A DNA stretch of 64,000 bases from Larix kaempferi. Taxonomy: Eukaryota; Streptophyta; Pinopsida; Pinales; Pinaceae. Within the stretch, counting starts at the first letter, position 1, and the number at the start of each line of letters is the position of its first letter. The notes under the pieces were generated by a model. That model had not been told where the DNA came from. It made no database searches and saw only the letters and a list, made by a program, of their open reading frames with translations. A program made the position numbers and the translations under genes. The stretch covers positions 10,004,001 to 10,068,000 of the forward strand of contig BSBM01000307.1 of the NCBI GenBank assembly GCA_027924585.1, given 5' to 3'. This document shows, one piece after another, positions 45,779 through 58,165 of the stretch.

Positions 45779-46631
45779 CCTAAACATACTTCTTTGCATC
45801 CCTGAATAATGTAGGCCAGAAATAGCCCATTCTCAAAACTTTATGACCTGTCCTGTTGTCATCAAAATGTCCCCCACAGGGCTCATCATGGCAAGCTTTA
45901 AGAATGCTAAAGATTTCATCCTCTCTAACACATCTTCTTATTTCTAAATCAATCCCAGTGTAGAAAATATGGCCATCAATCCAGCAGTACCTAGCACTCT
46001 ACTGTATGATTTTCTTTCTTTCTCTCTTCGACAGATGTGCTAGAAGCTTACCTGCAGCCAAAAAGTTAGCAATATCTGCATACCATGGGGAATGAGCTGA
46101 TATTGCCAACAAATTTTTGTCAGGGAAGGAATCTTCGACTGGTAAATTGTCATCACTGTTAGTAAGTCGAGATAAGAAATCTGCAACAACATTTTCCTTC
46201 CCTGTTCTATCAATAATTGTGATATCAAATTCCTATAGCAGTAACAGCCATCTAGTAACTCTAGCATTTGTGATCGGTTTATTCATTAAATACTTGATGG
46301 CAGAATGATCAATGTGAACCAACGTAGAATATCCAGTAATATAATGCCTAAACTTATTGATGGCATAAACAATGGCAAGGAATTCATTTTGTGACAGTAT
46401 AAATCAGTTCAGCAGGAGATAGATTTTTGCTAATATAATAAATAGCATAAGGAGCATTACCTTCTTGCTGTCCCAAAACTACTCCAATGGCAGTGTCTAA
46501 AGCATCTGAAGAAATATGGAAAGGAAGATCCCAATTGGGTCCTCTCAAGATTAGAGTTGTGGACAGCCTCCTTTTTAGCTCAGTGAATGTTGTTTGGCAT
46601 GCATCATTCCAGATAAACTATGCATCCTTCA
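45779..46631 (-). pseudogene. RNase H and integrase zinc domain, Athila-like element (broken)
   Basis: Reading leftward: RNase H motifs (ILRGPNWDLPFHISSDALDT, then VVLGQQEGNAPYAIYYISKN) in one frame. After a shift near 46395, an LMNKPITN-like segment and a spacer with heavy stops follow. Then the H/C-rich pre-integrase region around 45780-45960 (CHDEPCGGHFDD, CDRCQRMGQP order). Several stops and at least one frameshift lie here, more than in the neighbouring RT and integrase. Confidence 0.6.
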
Positions 46632-47415
46632 TTAACAAAGTGAAAAAGGAGAAGCCAGTTTGGAAAAAATTTCTATGAATATTCTGTAATAACCAGCATG
46701 CCCCAAGAAGCTATGCACATCCTTCTGAGTTCCAGGAGTTGGTATGTTTAAAATTACCTTGATTTTAGATGGGTCTACCTGGATACCAGCAGAAGAGATG
46801 AAGTGCCCTAGCACTATGCCTTCACTCATCATCATGTGGCACTTTTCAGTGCTCAAAGAGAGTTGACTTTGTTCACAGCATTTCAACACCTTTTCTAAGT
46901 TCTTCAGTGCTTCTTCATAGCTGTCACCATGTGGAGTAAAGTCATCCATAAAGATTTCCATGCAATCATTCACCATTTCTAAAAAGATTCCAATCATTGC
47001 CCTCTGAAATGTAGCTGGTGCGTTGCATAACCCAAAAGGAAGTACTCGGTATGCAAAAGTACCCCAAGGACAAGTGAAAGTGGTTTTGTCCTGATCTTCT
47101 GGAGCAATCTGAATCTAGTTATAGCCACTAAAGCCATCCAGAAAAGAGAAATACTTCTTCCTAGACAAGGTGTCAAGGACCTAATCGATGAAGGGTAAGG
47201 GAAAATGGTCTTTCTGCGTTGCCTTGTTCAATTCTCTGTAATCCACACAAACCCTCCATTTCCCATTTTTCTTTGGCACGATCACAAGTGGAGAAAACCA
47301 CTCACTGTCTGAAATTGGATATATGAATCCAGATTCCAACAGTTTCTGGATTTCCTCTTTCACTATGTCTCTCAGGTTTGGGTTCATCCTTCGTTGGGGT
47401 TGGCATACAGGCCTG
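46632..47415 (-). pseudogene. Reverse transcriptase, Athila-like element
   Basis: Motifs in order: ESGFIYPISDSEWFSPLVIV, NGKWRVCVDYRELNKATQKD, FPLPFID, FSFLDGFSGYN, FTCPWGTFAYRVLPFGLCNA, and the catalytic box FMDDF with EIFMDDFTPHGDSYEEALKN, then LGHFISSAGIQVDPSKIKV and FLGHAGYYRIFIEIFSKLA. TAG replaces the expected Gln after FPLPFID and again after DGFSGYN. Apart from these the frame is continuous with the protease segment upstream. Confidence 0.85.
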
Positions 47416-48503
47416 GAGTCACTTTTAATATAGATGTGATGATTGCACAGATGAGAGGGAATCCCCTTCATATCTGTGTACTCCCAAGAAAAATCTCCCC
47501 TACGTTGTTTCAGCAGAGTGACTAGTTGTTCCAGCTCGCTAGGTGCCATATTAGGATTAATATTCAATGTTTTTCCTGGCTCAACCTCTATTGGAACACT
47601 CTTCGACTTCTTAGGTACTGGAATTACATTGTCATCACTGATCAAAGTTTCTTCTGTAAGGTTTTCTTGTTTTGTTGCAGCTAAAGTACTGTCCAAGATA
47701 TGATAAACATTCTTATTGACTGACGTGGGCTCACTGATGAAACTATTAATGGCATCATCCTCTGTTTCATCTTTAAATGTCAAGGCTCTCCCTATGGTTA
47801 ATAGTGGATGAACTCCCTCTTCCTCCTCCAAATCTACCCATAATGGAGTATCAGCTTCTGTTCTTGGTCGAGCTGGAGGGTATAGGGTTAGATTCTTTAT
47901 CTCAATCCCGTCTGAAATGGTCATAGAACCTGACCAATAGCTGATACAGGCATCAGCTGTGGCCAACCATGGTCTTCCTAGGATCAGTGGGTGTCCCCCC
48001 AACTGAGATTTTGGCTGTAACACCAAAAAGTCTGCAGGATATTCCCACGAGTCCACTGAGATTACAAGGTCATCTAAAATTCCTTTAGGCTTGATCGTTG
48101 ATCTATCAGCAAGTTCCAAAACAATAGGGGTTGGCTAAATATTAGTGAGTCCCAATTATTTCACAGGTTTTATGGTCATAACATTAATAACTACACCCAA
48201 ATCCACTAGGACATTTGGAATCTGTGTGTTCCCTATGTGCACTGTAACAGTCGGGTTCCCAGGGTCATCATACGTTGCCACAGGGGCCTTTCCCATTATT
48301 AATTCTGACAATTTTCCCAGCATGTGGACAGTGGGAGGATCCCTGGGCCTTCTCCCTGGTTTCTTAACACACAAATCTTTAACTATCTTAGCATAAATAG
48401 GCACATCATGAAGGGCCTGTAACAGTGGAATTTTAACATATAAATTCTTCAACTCTCCCACGAGATCAAATCGGGGATATTCCACTGTCTTCTGCAACTG
48501 CAA
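47416..48503 (-). pseudogene. Aspartic protease and protease-RT linker, Athila-like element
   Basis: 48156-48503 encodes PPTVHMLGKLSELIMGKAP and the catalytic VLVDLGVVINVM (D-L-G variant). After stops around 48120-48155, the segment 47416-48119 has SVDSWEYPADFLVLQPKSQL and GGHPLILGRPWLATADACIS, then an acidic linker (LWVDLEEEEGVHPLL) rich in Thr and Glu. The same D-L-G variant in the left copy argues that it is ancestral to the family and not decay. Confidence 0.8.
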
Positions 48504-48542
48504 TCATTCAGGATATGGTGGTTCTATGTTCAATTATGTAGG

Positions 48543-49445
48543 CTATAGCAGATTGTGTGTTGCTTCCTGAGTTTTAGCTGCTGCTTTAGTAGGAGTATCA
48601 GCATCCTCAATAATGGGGCTTGCTGAATATTGTTGATTTACTCTAGTTTCAGTCACTGGGGATGACAGATCCTCAGTGATAATAGGCTCCACTATCCTCC
48701 CTGATCGTAATTGTATATCATTGCAGGGAATCTGAGTAATGGAGTATGCAGGCATGTTGGCAGTCTCAAACTAATGGACTGCTTTATTGTTTGGGTTTGG
48801 GTTAGGTTGTGCAGGTAGTTGGGGTCGAAGTGGTGCATTCATGGGTGCGGCATTGTTCTGGAAAGGGAGTTGTGGTTGTTGATACTGCAGGTGCTGATAC
48901 TGTTGAGGAGGGTATTGTTGATACTGAGTCTGGTGATGGGGAAAGTTATTTCCTTGGTAAGGGTTCCTCCAGTTAGAGTTCCAATGAGCTTGGTTTGACT
49001 GTTGTGGCCAAGGTGTCCATGAATTAGAATTTTGCATTGGGTTCTAAGATGGATGCCACTGGTCGTTGGAAAAATGTGAAGGAAATTGTGTATTCATATT
49101 ATGCATGTTGTTCATTCCATTCATATTATGCAGAAGAAATGTTGGATCTGGATTCATACCTTGGTTTCTAGGCTGCCATGGTTTCTTATGTGCCATAAAG
49201 TATGTTGGCTCTACATCAGGAATAGACGCCTGTAGGACTACTTTAACCTTAGGTAATGAAGGACACTCTTTAGTTTCATGCTCGAGTTCACATATCCTAC
49301 ATACCTCTGCTTTGTCCAATGGGAACTCCTTCAGTGGATGCTTCTTTCTACATTTGGGACAGAATACTCCAAGTGTAAGATCTTCTATTACTTGTCTTTG
49401 TTTTTCCTTCATGCCATCCAGCTCTGAGGACAAGGAACTCATCAT
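48543..49445 (-). pseudogene. gag C-terminal region: Cys-rich zinc motifs and Gln/Pro-rich spacer
   Basis: The first part (49044-49445) contains GVFCPKCRKKHPLKEFPLDK followed by VCRICELEHETKECPSLP, a pair of Cys/His clusters that likely bind zinc and RNA as nucleocapsid. The next (48771-49037) is a Gln/Asn/Pro-rich spacer (HQTQYQQYPPQQYQHLQYQQ). Then 48543-48755 links to the protease. Single stops separate the three same-frame pieces. Confidence 0.7.
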
Positions 49446-49538
49446 ATCTATTTTAAAGTTCTCCAGTAGGTTGCCTATTTCTACTCGAGTGGCACCTCCA
49501 CTAGCTGACTTCTGAGTCTTAGTGAAAACATCCTGATC

Positions 49539-50117
49539 TCAATCCTTGTCTCGTTTGTTGGTTCTGGAAGATCCCCTGGAGTACCTTCGGCATAATTCAA
49601 CAATTTTTTCAAAAGGTTCCTTCGAGATATCCCCTTTACCAAGCAGATTCAACATGTCAAGGCAATCTTCCCTGATTCCTCTTAGCAAGATGATCTTGAG
49701 CACATCCTTTCCAATATCAGCATGACCAGATCTTTGTAAATTGTACAGTAATCTCTCCAAACTCTCTTCATCCTTTTGAACCATTTTGAACAACTCTTCC
49801 TTTCTATCTCTTGTTCTGCAATATTCTTGATATTTAGAAAGGAAGGTGTTCTTCATTTGGTCCCAAGTGGTAATGGTATCACGACCCAAACTCATGAACC
49901 AACGCAAAGCATTTCCTTTTAAGGTGGTTGGGAATAGCTTCAACTTCTGAGCACTGGAGGTGTAATCATAGCTACGACAGAGAATATCAAACTCAAAAAG
50001 AAACTCATCGGGATCCTCAGAGGACTTACCATGGAAATTAGGGAGGACTGATGGTGAGATATTATTCATAGGAGCTGCTCCAGGTGTTTGAAGGATAGGG
50101 AATTCTAATGTAGCCAC
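49539..50117 (-). pseudogene. gag capsid domain, Athila-like element
   Basis: The segment is open for 192 codons. Motifs: VLPNFHGKSSEDPDEFLFEF, LKLFPTTLKGNALRWFMSLG, TWDQMKNTFLSKYQEYCRTR, LFKMVQKDEESLERLLYNLQ, and a C-terminal RGIREDCLDMLNLLGKGD. This is the retrotransposon gag family and would form the particle shell. A stop near 49537 separates it from the zinc region. It is nearly collinear with 6366-6774 of the left element. Confidence 0.88.
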
Positions 50118-50626
50118 AGTATTACCAAGCTGATTATTTTCTCCTTCTTCCTCCTAGCGGTCCTCATGTCCATTCTCACCCCTTGTTCTCTATCATTCAT
50201 AGTTCTGGTCCAAAATTCAATAGTCTCTTTTATGCGTTCTTCCTCTGCTTTGGCTTTTTCCTCTTTTCTCCTCTCTTCTTTTTTCCTTCTTTCTTCTTCT
50301 GCTATTCTGCGAGTCTCCAACCACACCTCTTTAGTAACTCTGGTTCCGTCAATATGATAAATATCCTCTCTATCTGGTGCACCTACATCACTTCCCTTAT
50401 CTTCAGGAGGTTTGCTTTCTGCAATAGGAGTTGAAGGTCCCATTATATTCTCCACTGTAGATGCTAAATGTTCAAGATTAGGAGGAACAGAATTTCCCCT
50501 GCCTATAGAGTTCCGCTGTGGTCTAGTGGAAGAATCGGCTCTAGCAATTATCTTGTCAATATAAGTGTGTCTTCCCTGACCTGTGTTACGACCTCGACCT
50601 CTTCCACCTGCAATGTTAGTATTCAA
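50105..50626 (-). pseudogene. gag N-terminal region, charged
   Basis: Starts about 105 bases downstream of the PBS with MNTNIAGGRGRGRNTGQGRH, an RG-rich basic start. An acidic middle follows (ESKPPEDKGSDVGAPDRED), then a long charged helix (EERRKKEERRKEEKAKAEEE). It lies in a different frame from the capsid segment and overlaps it by 13 bases, so a frameshift near 50110 is likely. The RG-rich start may bind RNA. Confidence 0.65.
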
Positions 50627-50731
50627 AGGGGGTTCCCGATTTGTTTTTCTTGTATTCGTGCATGCCGTAAAAATATTGAACTAAAGTAAAATCAAATGAA
50701 ACCAACTACTAACTCTGTCTATCTATTACCA

Positions 50732-50749
50732 TCCCCGGCAACGGCGCCA
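50732..50749 (-). other. Primer-binding site complementary to tRNA-Asp
   Basis: Minus-strand TGGCGCCGTTGCCGGGGA, three bases from the LTR. This Asp-tRNA PBS is diagnostic of the Athila group. Confidence 0.9.
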
Positions 50750-50752
50750 AAA

Positions 50753-52217
50753 TGTTGGGCACTCTATATGTCAGTTAATTAAAGCTAACACACAGAATGA
50801 TCAATATGAATTGTCAAACCCAGGAAGGTCTTTTAATTCAAGGGTAATTAGCACAATCTATGCATAAACAAATTAAGCAGTTGATTAATGAATGTAAGTA
50901 ATGATCCTACCTATATGCTCATCCAACTCATTCCCTAAGCAACTAATCTGATTCACACATCTAAAAATCCCAATTGAAACAATCCTTCTTACAGAATCAA
51001 TCCAAAAAGTTAATGATCTTATAATGAAATGAAATGAAATTACTTTTGAAAGAAGTTAAATCCTTATGATCATCAAACTACAGCAATTAACCTTTACCAA
51101 AATGATCTATCCAGTGACTATTGTAACTCCAACGTTATCTGTCTAATCTATGTATGCAGTTAAAGATACAACAACAACCAGAATTGAAATACAAGCTTGA
51201 ACTCTATTGATGATTACTAGAAGTCCTAGAAAGCATAAATAACTACGAATTGATTGGGATCGAGCTTGGCTGTTATAGCTAATTAAAACACACATGCAAT
51301 TTAATTGAATTGTTCTACACAGTCGACTGTCACACCACTCTGCTACAGCTATTCAAGATGCAATTGTAAATTACCAGCAAGGAAGCTAATCTCTATTACA
51401 GTTATCAGCAATATCTGCAACTTTCCACACCACATAACAGAAATGAAAGTAAACTATTCTACCTACTTAAATCGACTATCTCTGTGAGAAGGCGGGCCCT
51501 GGCCTTCTAACAGAGATGCCGAGAGTCACAGCTAATTAAAACTCAGAAGTGAAGAATGTTGCTCACATATTATTAATGGAAGATCATGAGCTTCAATGCT
51601 TTGTTACAACATACACCAGTAATGATTGTCCAACCCCAGGCTACGAGAGCCTTCTGGGATTTATACAAAAAGAAAGACAGTTTCAGATCCACAAAAACAG
51701 CGTAGCAATGAAGATCTATGATCTTCATGCTGCGCACTTATAGCTAACTGATACAGCGTGTTGAATAGTGTTGTTAATACTGAAGGATGTTGCTGTCCCG
51801 ATGGTAATTGGATCAACAAACTTGACAGCTAGAATGCCACCTGTCTATTGCAGCTAAGATCTTCTTCAATGAGATCTGTTACAGTGGAAATATTTTACAG
51901 CTCACGTGGAGGATGCGCTGTCCCTTAGAGTATGAGGAGCTGACATTGAAGAGTCACAGCTGGCACTGCTGGGCTGATACACCTGCGCTTTTAAACTTTG
52001 GCTAAATAAAGTCACATAAATTAGTATAAACCAAGGACTAAGATCCATAATCTTTAACAGTCTTAGGCATAAAAACAAATAAAGTAATAACAAATTATAC
52101 CTGTCGATGTTATAGATTGATCTGGAAAGACATGGATATATCTCATGAAAATAGGATGGAATTAGGGAAAAAAGGTGTAATAGAGGTAGCCAAAAAGGGA
52201 ATCTCCTGGACCCAACA
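50753..52217 (-). repeat. 5' LTR of the Athila-like element
   Basis: 1465 bp, same termini as 38326-39786 with scattered substitutions and a few small indels (for example taaataaagtcac versus taaagtcac near 52015). It is followed by the duplication AGAAC. Confidence 0.92.
51658..51667 (-). promoter_or_regulatory. Candidate TATA box in the 5' LTR
   Basis: Minus-strand TGTATAAATC about 550 bp from the transcription-proximal LTR end. It is conserved in the other LTR and similarly placed to TATAAAAAC in the left Athila-like LTR. Confidence 0.4.
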
Positions 52218-52222
52218 AGAAC

Positions 52223-52908
52223 CTGATCTCAATAGAATCCATCAAGAAATTGGAGCTACCAATAACACCACACCCGGAACCATACACCATTGGTTGGCTG
52301 AGCCAAGGACGAGGGATCCACGTCAGTCATCAATGTCACCTGCCATACGGCATCAATCAATTCAAAGATGAGGTATTGTTTGATGTGGCCCCACTTGAAG
52401 TATGCGATGTTCTTTTAGGACAGCCATATATGTGGAAGCGTCATCCTGTACATGAATCATGACCTCGTAGTGTCATTGTCACTGTGGGAGGACAACTCTA
52501 TCGAATACTAGAGACAACTTCACCTACACCGAACCAGCAAGGCAGGAAGATAATCTCCCATACTGGGAAATTTTCCCTATTCGCAATTTCCACTATAGGA
52601 GAACATTAGATTGTAGAGACATCCACAACCTCTACCCATTATCCCTCTACTCAGCAGAAACAAGAAAATACAGTGCAGCATCTCCTATTCGAGTACCTCT
52701 ACAGTGCAAGACCACGAATTCAAGGTGCTCCTCCAAAAAGAAACCATCCACACCAGTGCAGACCAAGGATTCCACAACAACCAAAACTGTTGAACAACTC
52801 CAGCGCAGCCAACAACAACAATTACAGCCCTCTGAAGATTTTAAAGAAAGGCAACCTTTTCGCTTCAGCAAACCCCGCACTAGGAGCTCAACTCAACACA
52901 CAGTTTGA
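52223..52908 (+). pseudogene. gag-protease polyprotein, unit 3, 3' part
   Basis: Continues the protease from CTGATCTC with segments matching [20 protein letters not shown] and LEVCDVLLGQPYMWKR, then a Gln/Ser/Thr-rich tail to TGA at 52906. Stops and a frameshift occur in the tail. The junction with 38168 is exact once the Athila-like element and one AGAAC are removed. Confidence 0.8.
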
Positions 52909-52963
52909 CATATGAGAAGGGATTTGACGCAATGGAGACCATTTCTTCCAAAGGGGGGAGGAT

Positions 52964-53575
52964 TGATCCAAATGGATATCGGTGGCCACCCACCTATTCC
53001 ATTGTCTTAAAGCAGTTTCCCATTTTGCCAATTTTCTAGTAATTGTTCTACAGTTTTTCAAGTCCCAAATTTCTAGGGCCGTTTTGAGGCCCTAAACGAC
53101 GTTTTTTGGGAAATCATGGTCCAACAAATCCCAATCACTCTACTTTAGGTTCCTTTCTGTAGTCCTAGTATAGATCTTTCCAACGGGCTACCAAGCGCCC
53201 CAAATGGAGATCGTATGCAAAATTTATGACCCCGGGAAGTTGACTGTTCAACTAACCACCTTGGGGCTGCAAACTTTATGACGGTTCATCTTCTAGGGTT
53301 ACGTTTTTGGATGTTTGGGATTCTTTCCCTCATGCTTATGATAAATAGGCCCTTTCTTCCTCTCTTTGGATTCATCTTCTTGCGAATGAGCGCAGCCGCC
53401 ACATCTCTTCTCAAAGATAAGCCGCCACCATTCCAGCTATTGTATCTTATAGTCTGTTCTATTTCCGCTATTTAATAGAATGTGTGTTTACTGTATCACT
53501 ATGTTTTTTGCAATATATCTCTGTATATGATTCTTTAAATGCTCTTTTATTTCGTTCCCACATAAATCCGGATCA
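52964..53575 (+). repeat. LTR D of the array
   Basis: 612 bp, TGATCC...GGATCA. The following PBS reads TGGTATTAGAGC, one C-to-T change. Confidence 0.9.
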
Positions 53576-53686
53576 ATGGTATTAGAGCGGTTTGCTCTTT
53601 GATTGTTTCTCGGTGCATGTCCTCGACGAGGTCAGGATACAGAGAGTTGGGTCTCAAACTAGTTTCACTTGGGGAAGACCACTCTC

Positions 53687-54001
53687 TGTTGGGAATGTTA
53701 TATCTCTTCGACCCATTGTACTCTATCTAATCCCAGTAAAAAGGATTAGGGTTGTAACCTAATTTCGGGTAAACGAATTAGGGTTTTAGATGCTGCGGAA
53801 TACCATTTTATTGTATTGTACATGGTTAAATAAACATAATAATGAAAAGGAGTTGTGCGGCTCTAAGTTTTGCTGGGTTTTTCCCGGTTAAGGGTTTCCA
53901 GGTGAAAATATCAATGTTATGTGTGTGCCATTGTGTATTCTCTGTTAATGCTTAAGAATCAATATACGTTTGTATTTCACTGTTAAGGTTTAAAACTTAC
54001 A
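53687..54001 (+). repeat. 5' LTR of the Copia element
   Basis: TGTTGGGAATG...AAACTTACA. It lacks the 25-bp segment (acatggtggctttttcgcaa and flanking bases) present in the 3' LTR at about 58188-58212. Confidence 0.93.
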
Positions 54002-54003
54002 TT

Positions 54004-54015
54004 TGGCATCAGAGC
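54004..54015 (+). other. Primer-binding site of the Copia element
   Basis: TGGCATCAGAGC, a one-base variant of the initiator-Met PBS, two bases after the LTR. Confidence 0.85.
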
Positions 54016-54132
54016 ATTTTTTGGGTTCAGAGGGACGCCTTTGTTTCCAAGGGTTTGGCTCGATCTTGGATTTGTGATAAACCTGGTTTCAGTGGGAGCT
54101 TTGTAGCGGTGATTTATTTTTTCTTTATAAGA

Positions 54133-57100
54133 ATGGCGAGCAGTTCTAGATTCGAGATTGAGAAATTTAATGGCCAGAGCTTTGAGCTATGGAAGCTCAA
54201 AATGGAAGATCTTCTGGTAGATAGAGAACAATGGATCGCTGTAGATCCAGGTACCATACCCACTGGTACGGTAAAAGAAGAATGGGAAAAGATGGAAAGA
54301 AAATCAAGGAGCACCATTCGTCTTTGCCTCGCAGATTCGGTATTGGTGAACGTATCTGGAGAAGACAGTGCAAAGAAGCTATGGGATAAATTGGGAAATC
54401 TGTATCAGTCAAAGTCCCTGGTAAATAAGTTATTTCTGTGAAAGAAATTGTACCTTCTGAGGATGACTGATGGAGACTCTATGTCAGAGCATCTAAACAC
54501 CTTCAATACTCTGGTAAGTCAGTTGACATCTGTTGGTATTACGATTGCTGATGATGAAAAATGTATTAGTATGTTGTGCTATTTGCCAGATTCATGGGAT
54601 AATCTGGTTATAGCTATTGGGAGTAATGCAACCACGCTAAACTTCGATGATGTGGTTGCATCCCTACTATCGGAGGAAATGAGGCGGAGATCCATAGATA
54701 GTTCAACCAAGGATGCCTTATTTGTAATAGGTCGCCCTGGAGACAGATCTAAAAATAAGTCTTCAGGTGGTAGATCTAAATCTAGAGGGAGATCTAAATC
54801 TCCAGGACCTTCTGTAAGAAAATGCTGGAAGTGCGGAAAAGCTGGGCATTACAAGAAGGATTGTAAATCCAAAAATACTGATAAAAACAGAGGACCTAAT
54901 GATGCTCCATCCGCAGATGGGAAAGAATCTACAGAGGAAGGAGGAGATGTGTATCTGGCATCTTCAAGTACACATGCAGAGCATGATTCGTGGTTGATTG
55001 ACTCAGGTGCGTCTTATCATATGACTCCTCACAGGACGTGGTTTTCTGAATACGAAAAGTATGATGGAGGAGATATATTTCTGGGAGACAACTCGGTGGC
55101 GAAAATCATAGATCGAGGAAAGGTCAAGCTACTGCTCAAAGATGGAAGGGTTAAAACTCTTCCCGGGGTTCTGCACATTCCAAAGCTGGCTAGAAACCTT
55201 ATATCTATAAGTAAAATGGATGATGCAGGTGTGAAAACTTTATTTGAAAAGAACACATGCAAGATGGTTTGAGAATCACTGGTGTTGATGAGGGGAGTTC
55301 GGATTGGAACTCTATACAAGTTGTTGGGAAGAACCTTCAAAAATGGATGTAACAATACTATTGTTCCTGAGGGTAAAAATGAAGGAGACAGAGTCCTTAC
55401 TGTCTCTAGTGAAAAGACATCACTATGGCATCAAAGGCTGGGACATATTGGAGAGAAGGGTCTTCGACTATTACAAGGTAAAAGTATGGTTGAAGGCATG
55501 TCTGATTTCACATTAGATTTTGATTTCTGTGAACATTGCTTATATGGTAAACAGAATCGGGTAAGATTCTCATCTGGTGTTGTAAGAGCTAAAGGAACCT
55601 TAGAGTTAATACACAGTGATGTTTTTGGACCTGTGCCTGTTCCATCACTTGGTAAATCTGTGTATTATGTTTCATTTATAGATGATTTCTCAAGGAAAAC
55701 TTGGATTTATTTCCTGCATAAGAAATATGAGGTTTTTAAAAGATTCAAAGAATTTAAGGCTCTTGTAGAGAATCAAACTGAAAAGAAAATAAAAGTACTC
55801 AGAACAGATAACGGTGGAGAATTCTATGAAAGTGAATTTGAGGAGTTCTGTAAAATGTGTGGAATAGCAAGGCAAAAGACTACTCCATACACACCTCAAC
55901 AGAATGGGATTGCAGAAAGGATGAACAGGACATTGATGGAAAAGGCAAGGAGTATGCTCAGTGGTGCAGGGCTAACACAACAATTCTGGGCAGAAGCTGT
56001 TGACACTGCATGTTACCTAGTGAATAGGACACCCACATCAGCGTTGGTTGACAAGACACCTCATGAGGTTTGGACTGGTAAGAAACCCTCTCTCTCTCAT
56101 CTCAGAGTGTTTGGGTGTGATGATTTTGTACATGTTCCAAAGGAGAAAAGGATCAATTTGGATAATAAAGTGAAAAAATGTATCTTCATTGGTTACAAGG
56201 ATGGAGTGAAAGGTTACAAGCTGTGGAACCCAGTAAAAAGGAAAACAATTTACAGTCGAGATGTGATCTTCAGAGAAGTTGAAAGCACTTCCAAGATTGA
56301 GGATGTACCAAAGGAAAAGGATTCAGAGAAGCTACACTTTGATATCAAGGATGAAAGAGGTGACTCTTTTGAGGAACCAGATTTGTCTGAATCAGATGAG
56401 GAGGCAGAATCGTCTGAATCAGATGAAGAGGCGGTTCCACAGACTCCGGTATTGAGGAGATCTGAACGAGTAAGAAGGAAAGTTGAAAGGTACATTCCCC
56501 CTGATTTTCATTCTAATTTTGTGTTATCTATTACTGATGATGATCCTAGAATTGCTAAAGAGGCAATGGATTTAGAAGATAGTAAACTATGGAAGAAGGC
56601 CATGATAGAAGAAATGGATTCCTTGGACAAAAATGAGGCATGGGATCTGGTTGAGTTGCCAGAAGGAGGAAATCCTATTGGAAGAAAATGGGTATTCAAG
56701 AAGAAGTTAAATGCAGCAGGTAAAGTGGAGAAGTACAAGGCTCGACTAGTAGCGAAAGGTTATTCCCAAATTGAGGGCATCGATTTTGGTGAGATTTTTT
56801 CACCTGTTGCAAAATTGACTTCTATTAGATTTCTTCTATCTATTTCTGCTGCTTTTGATCTTGAAGTAGAACAGATGGATGTAAAGACGGATTTCCTACA
56901 TGGAAATCTTAATGAAGAGATCTATATGAAGCAACCAGAATGGTTTGTGGTGAAAGGAAGAAAGGAGCTGGTCTGTAAGTTGAAAAAATCTCTCTATGGA
57001 TTGAAACAATCTCCAAGAATGTGGTATCAAAAATTTGATACTTATATACTGGGACTTGGTTTCTCAAGAAGCAAAGTTGATCACTGTGTTTATTTTAAGC

Positions 57101-58119
57101 TAACTGGTGATCATTTTATTTATGTAATATTGTATGTTGATGATATGTTGCTAATTGGAAACAACAAGGAAATCATCAAGGATGTCAAAAATTAGCTGTC
57201 ATCTGAATTTGACATGAAAGATCTTGGTGTTGCAAATTTTATTTTGGGAATGGAAATAAAAAGAGATCGTGAAAACAGGAAACTCTGGTTAAATAAGAGG
57301 AAATATGTTGAAACAATATTGAAGAGATTTAATATGCAGGAAAGCAAACCAGTGAAGGTGCCCATTCCTGTAGGTGTAAGGTTATCTGCAGAACAGTGTC
57401 CCACGACACAAGAAGAGGTAGAGGACATGTCTCATGTTCCCTATGCTAGTGCAGTTGGCAGTCTGATGTATGCCATGGTCTGTACTAGACCAGATATAGC
57501 CCATGCAGTGGGAGTTTTGAGTAGATACATGTCAAAACCAGGAAAGGAACATTGGACTGCATTAAAGAGGGTCTTCAGGTATTTGCGTGGCACTACAGAT
57601 TTTGCAATCTGCTACCAAGGAAGACCCGATCTAAACAGAGAGATAGATATACAAGGATTTGTTGATGCTGACTGGGGTGGAGATCTTAATCACAGAATAT
57701 CTACAAGTGGCTACGTTTTTAATCTATTTGGAGAAGCAATCAGTTGGATGAGTAGAAGACAGGCTATAGTTGCACTCTCAACTACAAAAGCTGAATACAT
57801 GGCAGCTACCCATGTAAGTAAGGAAGCTGTATGGTTGCAAAGATTGTGTTCAGGTATTGGTTTTGTGCAGAATGCAGTAAAGATTGGCTGTGATAGCTCA
57901 AGTGCAATATTTCTGGCAAAGAACCCTGCTTATCACTCGAGGACAAATCACATTGATGTGCAATACCATTTCGTCAGAGACATGGTTGAACAAAACAAAG
58001 TGTTGCTGGAGAAGGTTGACACTTTGGTAAATGTTGCAGACTCTTTGACAAAGTCTGTGAGTACTCAGAAGTTTTCTTGGTGTAAAGAGAACATGGGCAT
58101 TGTTGCCCTGAATTGTTAA
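54133..58119 (+). pseudogene. Copia gag-pol polyprotein (1328 codons, three nonsense codons)
   Basis: A single frame from ATG 54133 to TAA 58117, interrupted only by TGA 54439, TGA 55270 and TAG 57193. Gag (residues 1-230) starts MASSSRFEIEKFNGQSFELW. A CCHC knuckle (CWKCGKAGHYKKDC) is at about 231-244 and the protease DSGASYHM at 290. Integrase runs from about 430 with LWHQRLGHIG, CEHC, HSDVFG, TDNGGE and QNGIAERMNR (HHCC and DDE residues present). RT has KARLVAKGYSQ, QMDVKTDFLHGNL and YVDD at 1001. RNase H starts near 1175 (VDADWGGD) with STTKAEYMA. Length and order are those of an intact Copia polyprotein; Tnt1/Tork-like by overall motifs. All three stops are one C-to-T step from Arg CGA or Gln CAG. 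Confidence 0.95.
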
Positions 58120-58151
58120 AGTCATAAATTTCTCCTGTATGTGAAGAGAAC

Positions 58152-58165
58152 AACAAGTGGGAGAA
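58152..58165 (+). other. Polypurine tract of the Copia element
   Basis: acaagtgggagaa immediately before the 3' LTR. Confidence 0.8.

Larger units (their letters stand above)
38326..52217 (-). mobile_element. Complete Athila-like Ty3/gypsy element, 13.9 kb, duplication AGAAC
   Basis: LTRs of 1461 bp (38326-39786) and 1465 bp (50753-52217) flank gag, protease, RT, RNase H, integrase and a long extra ORF, all read right to left. The duplication AGAAC is at 52218-52222 and at 38164-38168, the latter beside the partial LTR left by the 157-bp duplication. The PBS matches tRNA-Asp. The polyprotein has several stops and at least one frameshift, so this copy is inactive. It inserted into unit 3 of the gag-protease array. 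Confidence 0.92.
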